DNA from: Alphaproteobacteria bacterium | GTDB taxonomy: Bacteria; Pseudomonadota; Alphaproteobacteria; JACAEB01 | Assembly: GCA_024236075.1 (NCBI GenBank) | Contig: JACKLE010000007.1 | Coordinates: 1-64,000 of the forward strand | Direction: 5' to 3' | DNA length: 64,000 nt | Shown here: positions 1 to 8,397 of the stretch, in pieces | How the letters are laid out: every line of letters begins with the position of its first letter | Position numbering within the stretch: position 1 is the stretch's first letter | Translations under genes and position numbers: made by a program | Notes under the pieces: model-generated | Told to the model about the DNA's origin: nothing | Seen by the model: the letters and a program-made list of their open reading frames with translations, nothing else | The model's database searches: none

Positions 1-144
1 AGCTAATGAGCCGGTGACCTAGAGCAGCCCTTTTCCGGCCCGTCTCCGCTTCTTCCGTATGCGACGGACGGGCGTCCCGCTTGTCGGCCGGCTGGCGCGC
101 CTGATAGACCACGGTCGGAAAGACGCAAACGAGGGGTGAGCGCG

Positions 145-912
145 ATGTCGGAGACGGTCCTCTACGAGACGAGCGGCAAGGTGGCGGTGATCCGCCTCAA
201 CCGGCCCGAGAAGCTCAACGCGCAGACCCTGGAGATGACGGCCGCCTATTTCGCGGCGATGAAGCGGGCCGACGCGGACGACGCGGTGGGCGCGATGATC
301 GTGACCGGAAACGGGCGCGGCTTCTCCACCGGAGCGGACTTCAAGGACCGCTTCCAGCGCCACATCGAGGAGGCGGACGCGGACGCGACGTCGGAGCTGC
401 CGCGTCCGGGCCAGGGCTGGATGGAGCTCGTGCGCGGCGCCAAGCCCATCATCGCCGCGGTGAACGGCCTCGCGGTCGGCATGGGCCTCACGCAGATCCT
501 CGCCTTCGACTACATCGTCGCGTCGAGCGAGGCGCGCTTCAGCACGCCCTTCGTGAAGATCGGCCTGGTGCCGGAAGCCTATGGCACGCGCTTCCTCATC
601 GCGCGCATGGGCTGGGGCGCGGCGCACGAGTTCGCGCTTTCGGGCCGCATGATCGACGCGGACGAAGCGCTGCGCAGCGGTCTTGTCGACCGCGTCGTGC
701 CGCACGAGAAGCTGATGGACGAAGCCTTCGCGGTGGCGCGCCCCATCGCGGAGAATCCCCTGCCGATGCTGCGCGCGACGAAGCGCCTCTTCACGCAGAA
801 CTCCGCCGAAAGCGATCTGCGCCAGGTGGGGCTGCGCGAGCTCGAGGCCATCGAGGCCGCGCGCCGGTCGCCGGAGCATCGCGCGGCAGTGGCGAAATTC
901 CTGAAGGGGTGA
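145..912 (+). CDS. Enoyl-CoA hydratase/isomerase family protein (crotonase fold)
   Basis: Crotonase-superfamily protein of about 255 residues, the usual family length. The N-terminal stretch VIRLNRPEKLNAQ and the oxyanion-hole segments GRGFSTGADF (near residue 60) and AVNGLAVGMGLTQ (near residue 110) are typical. Members hydrate or isomerise acyl-CoA thioesters in the cytoplasm, for example in beta-oxidation. The substrate cannot be read from sequence. I prefer the ATG at 145 because GAGGGG lies about 9 bases upstream; an in-frame GTG at 136 is the alternative. The gene stands alone and is followed by a repeat-bearing intergenic region. Confidence 0.85.
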   Translation: MSETVLYETSGKVAVIRLNRPEKLNAQTLEMTAAYFAAMKRADADDAVGAMIVTGNGRGFSTGADFKDRFQRHIEEADADATSELPRPGQGWMELVRGAKPIIAAVNGLAVGMGLTQILAFDYIVASSEARFSTPFVKIGLVPEAYGTRFLIARMGWGAAHEFALSGRMIDADEALRSGLVDRVVPHEKLMDEAFAVARPIAENPLPMLRATKRLFTQNSAESDLRQVGLRELEAIEAARRSPEHRAAVAKFLKG

Positions 913-925
913 ACGAGGAAAGGGT

Positions 926-1027
926 GAGTAGGGAATAGAGGGAACGGATTGGCGTCGGCGCATTCCGGTTCCGCCGGCCCCCCTCCCCGCCACTCCCCCA
1001 CTCCCTATTCCCTATTCCCTATTCCCC
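926..1027. repeat. Dispersed intergenic repeat, copy A (CCCTATT-type tandem with inverted arm)
   Basis: Just after the crotonase stop codon a left arm GAGTAGGGAATAG is followed, about 60 bases later, by CTCCCTATTCCCTATTCCC, a run of near-perfect 7-base units. The arms are complementary, so the transcript could fold. A second copy of the same design follows sspB near 44.85 kb. Both begin within 20 bases after a stop codon, which suggests a dispersed REP-like element. This is an inference from two copies. Confidence 0.6.
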
Positions 1028-1040
1028 AAGCCACAACGAC

Positions 1041-1070
1041 GACGCCCGCCGGATCGCTCCGACGGGCGTC
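1041..1070 (-). terminator. Hairpin terminator of the HU gene
   Basis: Inverted repeat GACGCCCG-C-CGG / CCG-A-CGGGCGTC, 12 bp arms with one mismatch and a 6-base loop, about 25 bases past the HU stop codon on the minus strand. There is no long T-run, so termination efficiency is uncertain. Confidence 0.6.
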
Positions 1071-1092
1071 GATGTCTTCGAAGGGCGGAACG

Positions 1093-1377
1093 TCAGATGC
1101 CGGCCGCCTTCTTCAGATTGGTCGCCGGCTTGAAGCGCAGCGTCTTCGACGCCTTGATCTTGATCGCTTCGCCGGTGCGCGGATTGCGGCCCTTGCGCGG
1201 CGGGCGCTTCGAAACGGCGAAGGTGCCGAAGGTGCCGATGGTGAACTTGCCGTCCTTCTTGGCTTCCTTGATGCCGGTTTCCACGGCGCCGAACACCAGT
1301 TCGACGGCGCGCTTGGCGTCCGCCTTGCTGAGATTGCCCGACTTCGCCACGCGCTCGATGAAATCAGCCTTGCTCAT
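1093..1377 (-). CDS. hup: DNA-binding protein HU
   Basis: 94-residue HU/IHF-family histone-like protein, the normal length. It starts MSKADFIERVAK and carries the diagnostic beta-arm segment FGTFAVSKRPPRKGRNPRTGE (two pieces, residues about 50-70) that binds bent DNA. It packages the nucleoid as a dimer. The start is fixed by an upstream GAGGAG at good spacing; the reading frame stays open further upstream, but those extra residues do not look like HU. Monocistronic, with a hairpin downstream. Confidence 0.95.
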   Translation of the reverse strand: MSKADFIERVAKSGNLSKADAKRAVELVFGAVETGIKEAKKDGKFTIGTFGTFAVSKRPPRKGRNPRTGEAIKIKASKTLRFKPATNLKKAAGI

Positions 1378-1714
1378 ATCACTCCTCGCTTCGGTCTCTG
1401 GATCGCACGACATTGTTCGTTGTCGAACCGGAGCGCTCGATGCAAAGCCATGAAGTGCCCGGTTCCATTGGCCTTTATCACAAAGCGCAACCCGCGCAAG
1501 CGTTTTTTTCGGCGGCGGATGCGCCAAAACCCTGATTCCTGCTGCGAAAGCGGGCGGCGGGCTCATAAACCCGAGGATTTTGCTGCAAAAGAGCGTCGCC
1601 CGAACGGCCGAATCGCGCGCGACAGGACGGGTGCGGAGGGGCGGCCGGGGCGCCTGCGCGCCTTTCCCCGTCCGCCACGAATCCCTTGGCGGCAAAGCGA
1701 ATCACGACGGGCGG
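1378..1714. other. Intergenic region upstream of HU
   Basis: About 340 bases between the HU start and the 3' end of the sensor kinase gene. It must hold the HU promoter, but I cannot pick convincing -35/-10 boxes. No gene or RNA is recognised here. Confidence 0.4.
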
Positions 1715-3097
1715 TCAGATCTCGGCGGGAAAGACGAGGCGCGCGAGGAGCCCGTGAGGCGCCTCGCGATGCGCCGCCTCGAGCTCGAGCCGGCCCTCGT
1801 GGAGATGGACGACGGCCGAGACGAGGCTGAGGCCGAGGCCGCTGCCGGGCGTGTTGCGGCTGGCCTCCAGGCGCACGAAGCGGGAGAGCACGCGCTCGCG
1901 ATCGGCCGCCGGTATTCCGGGTCCGTCGTCGGCGACGCTGATCTCGACCGCGGGCGGCTCGGCGCGGCGCGCGACGCGGACGCGGATCGTCCCGCCGGCC
2001 GGGGAGAACTTGATGGCGTTGTCGACGAGGTTCGCGAGCGCCTGCGAGAGCAGCTCGCTGTGGCCGCGCATGCGGGCGGGCGAGGCCGCGTCGAGAACGA
2101 GACGCACCTGGCGCTCCTCCGCGAAGGGCTCGTAGAGCTCGATGACGCCCCCGGCGACGTCCTTGAGATCGAGCGGCTCGGCGCGCGTCGCGATGGCGCC
2201 CGCCTCCAGCCGCGCGATGGAGAGCAGCGCGTTGAAGGTCTTGAGGATCTGGTCGGTCTCCTCGAGCGCACGCTCGAGCGCGCTCGCATGGTCGGCGCGG
2301 CCCGCCGGCGCGATCAGCGCGCCCTCGATCCGGTTCCGCAGGCGCGTGAGCGGCGTCTTGAGGTCGTGCGCGATGTTGTCGGCGACCTCCCGCATGCCCA
2401 TCATCAGGCGCTCGATCTGGTCGAGCATGGCGTTGAGATTGTCCGCAAGCTGATCGATCTCGTCGCCGGCGCCCTTGAGGCGCACGCGCTGGGTGAGGTC
2501 GCCGGCGATGATGTTGCGGCTCGTGCGCGTGATTGCTTCGAGGCGCTGCATCATGCGCCGGCTGGTGACGACGCCGCCGAACATGCCGAGGCCGATGGTG
2601 GCGGCGAGCGCCGCGGCGAGCGCGTTGAGGATGAGGCGCTGCACCTGGCGCATCTGCGAGACGTCGCGCCCGACGAGAAGCTGCACGCCGCCCGAGAGGA
2701 GAAAATACTCGCCGCGCGCCGGACGCTTTCCCTGCACGCCGCGCTGGCGGTAGTTGAAGGTGAGGCGGCCGTGCGGGTCGGAGCGCGTGACCGGCCAGCT
2801 CTTGAGATTGCCGGCGAGGGCCGAGCCGTCCGAGCGCGCGAGCATGTAGAGCGCGCCGTCGCCGCGATTGGCGCGCGCGGTCACCACCTCGATGAGGCCG
2901 GCGAGCTGCCGGCCGCGGTAGATCTCCTCGAGCCCCACCACCTCCGCGGAGAGAATCTCGTCGACCTGGCGCTCGAGGAGCGTCGCGGTCGACCAGTAGA
3001 TGAAGCCGAGAACGGGAAGGACGGCGACGAGGAAGAGAAGGAGATAGATGACGGCGAGGCGGAAGGTGGTGGTGCGAAAGAGCCTAAGAAACTGCAC
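1715..3097 (-). CDS. Sensor histidine kinase (HAMP-HisKA-HATPase)
   Basis: 460-residue inner-membrane kinase. Transmembrane helices lie near residues 12-34 and 155-178 and bracket a periplasmic sensor domain of about 120 residues. A HAMP linker follows, then the H-box NIAHDLKTPLTRLRN with the phosphorylated His at 244, the N-box LANLVDNAIKFSP, and the G-boxes VADDGPGIP and GSGLGLSLV. The gene overlaps the upstream response regulator gene by 14 bases, so the two form a translationally coupled two-component operon. The ligand is unknown. An equivalent regulator-kinase pair lies beside ccm/degP genes in many Rhizobiales, which fits the adjacent ccmE. Confidence 0.92.
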   Translation of the reverse strand: MQFLRLFRTTTFRLAVIYLLLFLVAVLPVLGFIYWSTATLLERQVDEILSAEVVGLEEIYRGRQLAGLIEVVTARANRGDGALYMLARSDGSALAGNLKSWPVTRSDPHGRLTFNYRQRGVQGKRPARGEYFLLSGGVQLLVGRDVSQMRQVQRLILNALAAALAATIGLGMFGGVVTSRRMMQRLEAITRTSRNIIAGDLTQRVRLKGAGDEIDQLADNLNAMLDQIERLMMGMREVADNIAHDLKTPLTRLRNRIEGALIAPAGRADHASALERALEETDQILKTFNALLSIARLEAGAIATRAEPLDLKDVAGGVIELYEPFAEERQVRLVLDAASPARMRGHSELLSQALANLVDNAIKFSPAGGTIRVRVARRAEPPAVEISVADDGPGIPAADRERVLSRFVRLEASRNTPGSGLGLSLVSAVVHLHEGRLELEAAHREAPHGLLARLVFPAEI

Positions 3098-3761
3098 GTA
3101 TGGTGTACCCGGCGCCTCGGACCGTGTGCAGGAGCTGCGTGGGGAAGGTCTTGTCGATCTTGGAGCGCAGCCGCGAGATGTGCACGTCGATCACGTTCGT
3201 CTGAGGATCGAAGTGATACTCCCAGACATTCTCCAGGAGCATGGTGCGCGTGACAACCTGGCCGGCATGCTTCATCAGATATTCGAGCAGGCGGAACTCG
3301 CGCGGCTGGAGGTCGATGTCGATCTCGCCGCGGCGGACCTTGCGGGCGAGCAGGTCCATGACGAGATCGCCGACCACGAGCTTGGTCTTGACCTGGTCGG
3401 GATTGCGCCGGCGCATCAGTGCGTCGATGCGCGCGAGAAGCTCGGAGAACGAATAGGGCTTGGGAAGATAGTCGTCGCCCCCTGCCCGGAGGCCGCGCAC
3501 GCGGTCGTCGACGTCGCCGAGCGCGCTCAGGAACAGGACCGGCGTCGTGTCCTTCTCCTCGCGCAGCGCCGAGACGAGCGAGAGCCCGTCGCGCAGCGGC
3601 AGCATGCGGTCGACGATGAGGCAGTCATAGGAGCCCGACAGCGCCATTTCGAGGCCGCGCGCGCCGTCGCCGGCATGGTCGACGACATGGCCGCATTCCT
3701 TCAGGCCCTTCACGAGATAGGCGGCGGCTTCCTCGTCGTCCTCCACCACCAGAATTCGCAT
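3084..3761 (-). CDS. Two-component response regulator, OmpR/PhoB type
   Basis: 225-residue regulator. The receiver domain has acidic residues VVEDD near 6-9, phospho-acceptor Asp51 in LIVDRMLPL, and Lys in YLPKPYS near 100. The C-terminal winged-helix domain ends in VRGAGYTIRAVS, typical of OmpR/PhoB proteins. The start was set at MRILVVEDD because GAGGAG lies about 9 bases upstream; an upstream in-frame ATG adds 24 residues with no homology to receivers. First gene of the operon with the overlapping kinase. Confidence 0.93.
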   Translation of the reverse strand: MRILVVEDDEEAAAYLVKGLKECGHVVDHAGDGARGLEMALSGSYDCLIVDRMLPLRDGLSLVSALREEKDTTPVLFLSALGDVDDRVRGLRAGGDDYLPKPYSFSELLARIDALMRRRNPDQVKTKLVVGDLVMDLLARKVRRGEIDIDLQPREFRLLEYLMKHAGQVVTRTMLLENVWEYHFDPQTNVIDVHISRLRSKIDKTFPTQLLHTVRGAGYTIRAVS

Positions 3762-3963
3762 CACGGCGCTCTCCTCGCCCGTTCCCCAATGCCGACGGAG
3801 GCCCATGCCGACAGAATCCTGCGCTTCGTGCATAGGCCGCCTTTCCTGAAGCTAAATAGTCGACGGCGCGTGGGGTTGCGAGTTCGCGTAAAAATTGCGG
3901 CGCCAATATGATCACAATGCCCGCCGGCGCATGAACGTCCGATGGACGGAATATGAATGAAAA

Positions 3964-4422
3964 TCAATTCCCGGCCGGGCGAGCGCCGCCCGTCTCCTGC
4001 CAGCGCCCGGCCTTTTTGAGGGCCGCCGCCACTTCCGGGGGCATGTATTTCTCGTCGTGGCGCGCGAGCACGGTGTCGGCGCGGAAGACCCCGTCCTCGC
4101 CGAGCCGGCCCTGCGCCACGACGCCCTGCCCCTCGCGGAAGAGATCGGGCAGCGCGCCGCTATAGGTCACGGGCAGGCTCTCGGCGAGGTCGGTGACGGT
4201 GAAGCGCACCTCGAGGCCGCCCGGGCGCTCGACGCTGCCCTGGGCCACGAGCCCGCCGATGCGAATGAGGCGGTCGGGGCCCACATGCCGGGCCGCGAGG
4301 TCGCTCGGACTGTAGAAGAAGGAGATGTTGTCGCGCAGGGCGAACAGCATGACGGCGGCGGCGAGGCCGACCGCGGCGAGGCTCGAGAGGATCAGGACGA
4401 GGCGGGCGCGTCTGCGCGTCAT
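3964..4422 (-). CDS. ccmE: Cytochrome c maturation heme chaperone CcmE
   Basis: 152-residue protein with one N-terminal membrane anchor (about residues 8-28) and a periplasmic OB-fold domain. The heme-attachment motif H-x3-Y is seen as HDEKY, with the covalent heme ligand at His122 and Tyr126. CcmE carries heme from CcmC/CcmD to the CcmFHI ligase. Normally ccmE is followed by ccmF and ccmH; here it stands alone, so those genes must be elsewhere. The region before the ATG lacks a clear Shine-Dalgarno and is occupied by a 24-bp tandem duplication. Confidence 0.93.
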   Translation of the reverse strand: MTRRRARLVLILSSLAAVGLAAAVMLFALRDNISFFYSPSDLAARHVGPDRLIRIGGLVAQGSVERPGGLEVRFTVTDLAESLPVTYSGALPDLFREGQGVVAQGRLGEDGVFRADTVLARHDEKYMPPEVAAALKKAGRWQETGGARPAGN

Positions 4423-4423
4423 C

Positions 4424-4471
4424 TTGTTTGGGCCTGCTGGGGGCCGATTGTTTGGGCCTGCTGGGGGCCAA
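4424..4471. repeat. 24-bp perfect-type tandem duplication at the ccmE start
   Basis: Two adjacent 24-base units beginning TTGTTTGGGCCTGCTGGGGG differ only in the penultimate base (GA versus AA at the end). The array starts one base before the ccmE start codon on the minus strand and therefore makes up its whole leader. Confidence 0.85.
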
Positions 4472-4586
4472 GCCGCATCCCGGCGGCGCCGGGCGCCCGG
4501 CCCGGAAGACGCCCGCCCGCCTTCCTGCTAGCATGAGTTGCTGGCTCGTTCGACAGGCCAATCGCCGCATTCTCGGAGATTTCCCC

Positions 4587-5201
4587 GTGCTCAAGCTTTC
4601 CCCGGTCTCGCGCCTCGCGGGCGCGATCCTTGCCGTGGCCGCGCTGCTCGCCGCATGCGTGCCGACATCCGAGCATCCGATCCTCGTGCCGGGCGCCCCG
4701 ACGGTCGACCCCGACATCCTCGGAACCTGGCGCGGCGAGGTCGGCGAGCAGGACAGCATCCTCATCTTCCTGGACTCGCGCGAGGAGGCCGACGCGGGCG
4801 GCATGACGCTGCTCCTCGCCGCGCCCGCGGCGCCGCACGAGGACAGCGATCCGGGCTGGATCTACGCGCTCGCGCTCGCCGCCAAGGTGGGGGATCAGCG
4901 CTATCTCAGCATCGAGTGGCGCAGCGACGGCGGGAAGGCGGTCGAGCCCGACATGCGCGGCTACCACCTCTATCGCTACGAGATCGAGGAGGATGGCGAG
5001 ATGCATCTCTACGGCGCGAGCGAGGCCGAGCTCACGGCCCTGCACGAGCAGGGCAAGCTCGAAGGCACCGTGTCCGGTTCCGGCGTCACCCGAGATCTGC
5101 GCATCACCGCCTCCTCGGAGACGCTGGTGAAGCTCCTCGGCGAGGTCGACCCCGAGGTCGTCTTCAGCGATCTCGCGGGCAAGCTCGCCCGCGTGAAGTG
5201 A
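4587..5201 (+). CDS. Putative lipoprotein of unknown function
   Basis: About 204 residues. From the GTG start the protein reads as a signal peptide with the lipobox LLAAC (Cys near residue 24), so the mature protein should be anchored to the membrane facing the periplasm. GGAGA sits 8 bases before the GTG; an ATG 18 codons upstream would add a segment that spoils the signal peptide. The mature part begins with a proline-rich stretch, then TVDPDILGTWRGEVGEQDS, which resembles small beta-barrel lipid- or ligand-binding lipoproteins, but I do not recognise the family. It diverges from ccmE. Confidence 0.7.
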   Translation: MLKLSPVSRLAGAILAVAALLAACVPTSEHPILVPGAPTVDPDILGTWRGEVGEQDSILIFLDSREEADAGGMTLLLAAPAAPHEDSDPGWIYALALAAKVGDQRYLSIEWRSDGGKAVEPDMRGYHLYRYEIEEDGEMHLYGASEAELTALHEQGKLEGTVSGSGVTRDLRITASSETLVKLLGEVDPEVVFSDLAGKLARVK

Positions 5202-5337
5202 CGCGGACGTCCAGACTTAAGGGACCGCTAAGCGTCGCGCCCTAGCATGGCCGGGCCCTGCGCTCCTCCCGGCGCGCGGCCCTCAGCCAATGCGGGACCG
5301 GCCTCGCGCCGGCGCCGCGCCGAAGGATCTCCGGTCC

Positions 5338-7035
5338 ATGCGCCTGCCCCTCTCCCGCCGCGCCGTCCTGATGGGGCTCGCCGCCGGGCTCGCGCCGCGC
5401 TTCGCCCTCGCCGAGGCGCCCGGCGCTGCGGCGGCGGACGCGGCCTGGTGGGCGGTCGACCTCGCGGGCTATCTGCCGGGCGGCGCGAAGCGCGCCGTGC
5501 TTCACGCGGCGAGCGCGCCCGCGAGCGCCGACCTCGTGAGCCTCGTCGAGGCGGAGAGCGGCGCGCCGGCCGAGGCGGTTCCGAGCCTCGCCGCCCTCGA
5601 GGACCCCGTCACGGGCGCCGGCGCCACGGGCGTCGACTTCTCCTCCCTCGCCGCGCCGGGGCGCTACCGCCTGCGCTACGGCGACGCGCTCTCGCCCGTG
5701 TTCGCCGTCGGCCCCGCCTCCTATGACGCGACCGTCCGCGCGCTGCTGCGAAGCTTCTATCTCGAGCGCTGCGGCGCGGCGCTCAGCGACGCGGAGAACG
5801 ATCTCTTCCGCCGCCCGTGCCATACGGACGATGCCGCGCTCGCCGACGAGGCGGGCGTGCGCCGCGACTGCCGCGGCGGCTGGCACGACGGCGCGAGCTA
5901 CGCCAAGTCGACGGCCCTCGTCGCGGAGGCCACGCTGCGCCTTCTCGCGCTCGCCGACCTCCTGCCCCGGCTCGGCGCCAATGGCGCGCTCGCGCTGCCC
6001 GAGGCGTCGAAGGGCGAGCGCGACATATTGAGCGAGGCGCGCATCGGGCTCGCCTTCCTCATGCGTATGCAGTCCGAGGCGGGAGCGATGCACGGGGGGG
6101 TCGGCGCCGCGCCGCCCTCGCCGCCCGCCGCGCCGCAGGACGATTTCTCCGCACGCCGACTTTTGCCTCCCGACCGCGCGGCGACGCTCAAATCGGCCGC
6201 CGCGCTCGCCATGGGCCAGCGCGCCTTCGCGCCCGCCGACGAGCTTTTCGCGCGCGCCCTCGCCGACGCGGCCGAGCGGGCGAGGATGGCCCTCGAGCCC
6301 CTCGACCGCTCCGCGCTCGCGGGCGGCGAGACCGACCGGATGATCGCCGACCTGGAGCTCTGGCGGTCGGGCCTCGGCGGGCTCGACGATGCCGCGGCGG
6401 CCGCGGCGCTCGCCGCCATTCCGACCGACGACCGCCTGGTGAGCTCGGCCCTGCCGCTGACGCTCGCCATGCTCGCGCGGGGAAGCGATGCGCGCGAGGC
6501 CGCCCTCGCCGCCCAGGCGCGCGCCAAGCTCGCCGCCGCCGTCGCCAATCTCGCTCCGTATGTGGATCTTTTTCTCGCGCCCGCATCGGCCGGCGCGAGC
6601 GCGCCGCTCGCGCGCGCGGTCGGCCTCGGGCTCCTCTTCGCCGCGGCCGCGCGGACCTTCTCGCGGCCGGAGCTGCGCGGGCCCGCCCAGCGCGTCGCCG
6701 ACCACATGCTCGGGGCCAACGCCTTCGCCGTCTCGCTGGTGAGCACGGGCGGCGCGAAGCCCGAGATGGCCCACGCCGCCGCGCTCGGTAACGGCTTCGC
6801 CCTGCCGGGATTCCTCATGGGGGCGCTCGGCGAGGAGCATCGCGACTGGTATGTGGACGAGGCTTCGGGACGCGCGACCTTCCGCAGCCCGAGCGCCAAT
6901 CCGGCGACGGCGCCCACGCTCGGCGCCAATGCCGCGCTCGCGGGCCTCCTCGCCATGCTGGGAGCCGACGAGCCGCGCAGCGAGGAGACGGCGCGCGCCT
7001 CAGCTTCCGACGGCCACGAGCCCCTTGCGCCGTAG
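5338..7035 (+). CDS. Tat-exported glycoside hydrolase family 9-like protein, catalytic residues lost
   Basis: 565 residues. The N-terminus LSRRAVLMGLAAGLAP is a twin-arginine signal. An Ig-like module (residues about 35-125, ending PGRYRLRYGDALSPVF) precedes an (alpha/alpha)6-type domain whose GGWHDGASYAKST (about 180-192) aligns with the GH9 motif GWYDAGDYxKY. In active GH9 enzymes the second Asp of DAGD is the catalytic base; here that place is Ser. The C-terminal block where GH9 enzymes carry the acid Glu (NExxxDxNA) reads ANPATAPTLGANAALAG, with no Glu. The fold is kept but hydrolysis is unlikely; it may bind glycan. The start was chosen at the ATG preceded by AAGGA. The last 36 bases overlap the convergent gene. 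Confidence 0.75.
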   Translation: MRLPLSRRAVLMGLAAGLAPRFALAEAPGAAAADAAWWAVDLAGYLPGGAKRAVLHAASAPASADLVSLVEAESGAPAEAVPSLAALEDPVTGAGATGVDFSSLAAPGRYRLRYGDALSPVFAVGPASYDATVRALLRSFYLERCGAALSDAENDLFRRPCHTDDAALADEAGVRRDCRGGWHDGASYAKSTALVAEATLRLLALADLLPRLGANGALALPEASKGERDILSEARIGLAFLMRMQSEAGAMHGGVGAAPPSPPAAPQDDFSARRLLPPDRAATLKSAAALAMGQRAFAPADELFARALADAAERARMALEPLDRSALAGGETDRMIADLELWRSGLGGLDDAAAAAALAAIPTDDRLVSSALPLTLAMLARGSDAREAALAAQARAKLAAAVANLAPYVDLFLAPASAGASAPLARAVGLGLLFAAAARTFSRPELRGPAQRVADHMLGANAFAVSLVSTGGAKPEMAHAAALGNGFALPGFLMGALGEEHRDWYVDEASGRATFRSPSANPATAPTLGANAALAGLLAMLGADEPRSEETARASASDGHEPLAP

Positions 7036-8397
7036 AAGCTCGGCCTCCGATTCGCCGGCGACATGGCGCGTGATGGCGATCGTGGCCTCGAGATAGGCGA
7101 GCGCGATCGGGCGCAGCTCCTCCTCCTCTTCCCGCAGCGCCTGCAGGATGGCGGGCGAATATTCCGCGAGCGAGGCGGTGACGGTGTCGAGCGCCTTCGA
7201 CACCGCCGTGCCGAACGCCATGTCGGAGGCGATGCCGCGGCAGGCGACGAGGAGCGCGGCCAGGCTCTCGGCGCGCGCCGACCTCTCGGGATCGAGCGCG
7301 CGCGAAAGATCCGCGTGCCGCTCATGGCGCCGCTTGGGGTTGGGGGAGCGCTTGACCGACAGGACCGCTGCGACCTCGCGCGCCGCCTGGTCGATGAGGC
7401 GCTCCATCCGGCCGGCGAGGCGCGAGCGGATCTCGACGAGGCGCTGCCCCCAGGGCCCGTCGCGCCGAATGTCGATCTCGTGGGTGAGGCCCTGCGAGAG
7501 CCTCGCGAAGAGCTGGACCTTCTGCGAGATCTCGTCCGGGTCCATGCGGCTCGGATCGGTCTGCTCGATGTCGTGGGCGAGCGAGTCGAGATCGTGCAGC
7601 AGCATGTCCCCGACGATCCGAAGATCGGTCTGGGACGCGAGATAGTCGTTGTGCTGGCGGACGATCTTCGCGACGACCCTGAGGATCTCCCAGGGATGCG
7701 CGAGGCGGCCGAGAACGATGAGGGGAACGTAGCAGGCCTGATCGGGATGGCTGGCGGTGACGGCCTCGAAGACGTCGCGCACATGGGCGGCGCATTCGTC
7801 GTCGAGCTGCTGCACGAGGCGCGGAAGGGCCATGCGCATCTCGGCGGTCTCGGCGGCGATGACGAGGCAGGCGGCGATGTCCTGCGCGTCCTCCAGGGCC
7901 TCCTTGCCGCCGAGCTTCGCGGCTATGCCGCTGAGCTCCTTGGGACCGGCGGCGAGGGCCTCGGACATGGCCGCGCCCGCCTCGCTCCACAGGGCGCCGC
8001 AGGCCTCGTCGATGGCCTCGGGCTCGCCCTTGCGCATCGCGCCGGCGAGATCGTCGGCGCGCGCGGCGACCGCGCCGGCGCGCAGCGCGCGCGCCCAGTC
8101 CCAGACCGGCTGAATGGAGCTTCGGGCGATGCGGCCCTTGAGCTTGCCGCGACCATGCGCCGCGACGAGCAGGTCCTCGAACGGCTCGCAGAAGAGTCGC
8201 AAGGGCGTCGGAACGCGCCGCCCATCCCCTTCGGCCGCGCGCAGAACGGGCCTCAAGCCCTCCAGAATGACGTCGTAGGGAAGCGAATTGCGGCCGGCCA
8301 GGCGGTCCATCTCCACGGCGGTCGCGAGCGGAACGGCGATCGACGGCGGAAGCTGGCCCAGATAGGCCTTGAGCGCCTTTTCCTTGTCCTTGGTCAT
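7000..8397 (-). CDS. Conserved-looking hypothetical protein, 465 aa, helical
   Basis: I do not recognise the family. From MTKDKEKALKAYLGQL the protein is rich in Ala, Leu, Arg and Glu, with no signal peptide or membrane segment. It looks almost wholly helical, so a cytoplasmic structural or scaffold role is possible. The C-terminal third has segments such as LREEEEELRPIALAYLEATI. The start was placed at the ATG at 8397 because the 43 upstream codons read as non-coding. It converges on and overlaps the GH9-like gene by 36 bases and is divergent from the XRE gene. Confidence 0.7.
   Translation of the reverse strand: MTKDKEKALKAYLGQLPPSIAVPLATAVEMDRLAGRNSLPYDVILEGLRPVLRAAEGDGRRVPTPLRLFCEPFEDLLVAAHGRGKLKGRIARSSIQPVWDWARALRAGAVAARADDLAGAMRKGEPEAIDEACGALWSEAGAAMSEALAAGPKELSGIAAKLGGKEALEDAQDIAACLVIAAETAEMRMALPRLVQQLDDECAAHVRDVFEAVTASHPDQACYVPLIVLGRLAHPWEILRVVAKIVRQHNDYLASQTDLRIVGDMLLHDLDSLAHDIEQTDPSRMDPDEISQKVQLFARLSQGLTHEIDIRRDGPWGQRLVEIRSRLAGRMERLIDQAAREVAAVLSVKRSPNPKRRHERHADLSRALDPERSARAESLAALLVACRGIASDMAFGTAVSKALDTVTASLAEYSPAILQALREEEEELRPIALAYLEATIAITRHVAGESEAELLRRKGLVAVGS

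Noticed and set aside
1495..1520. T7 run on the plus strand as a terminator
   Set aside because: No stable hairpin precedes it and no plus-strand gene ends nearby.
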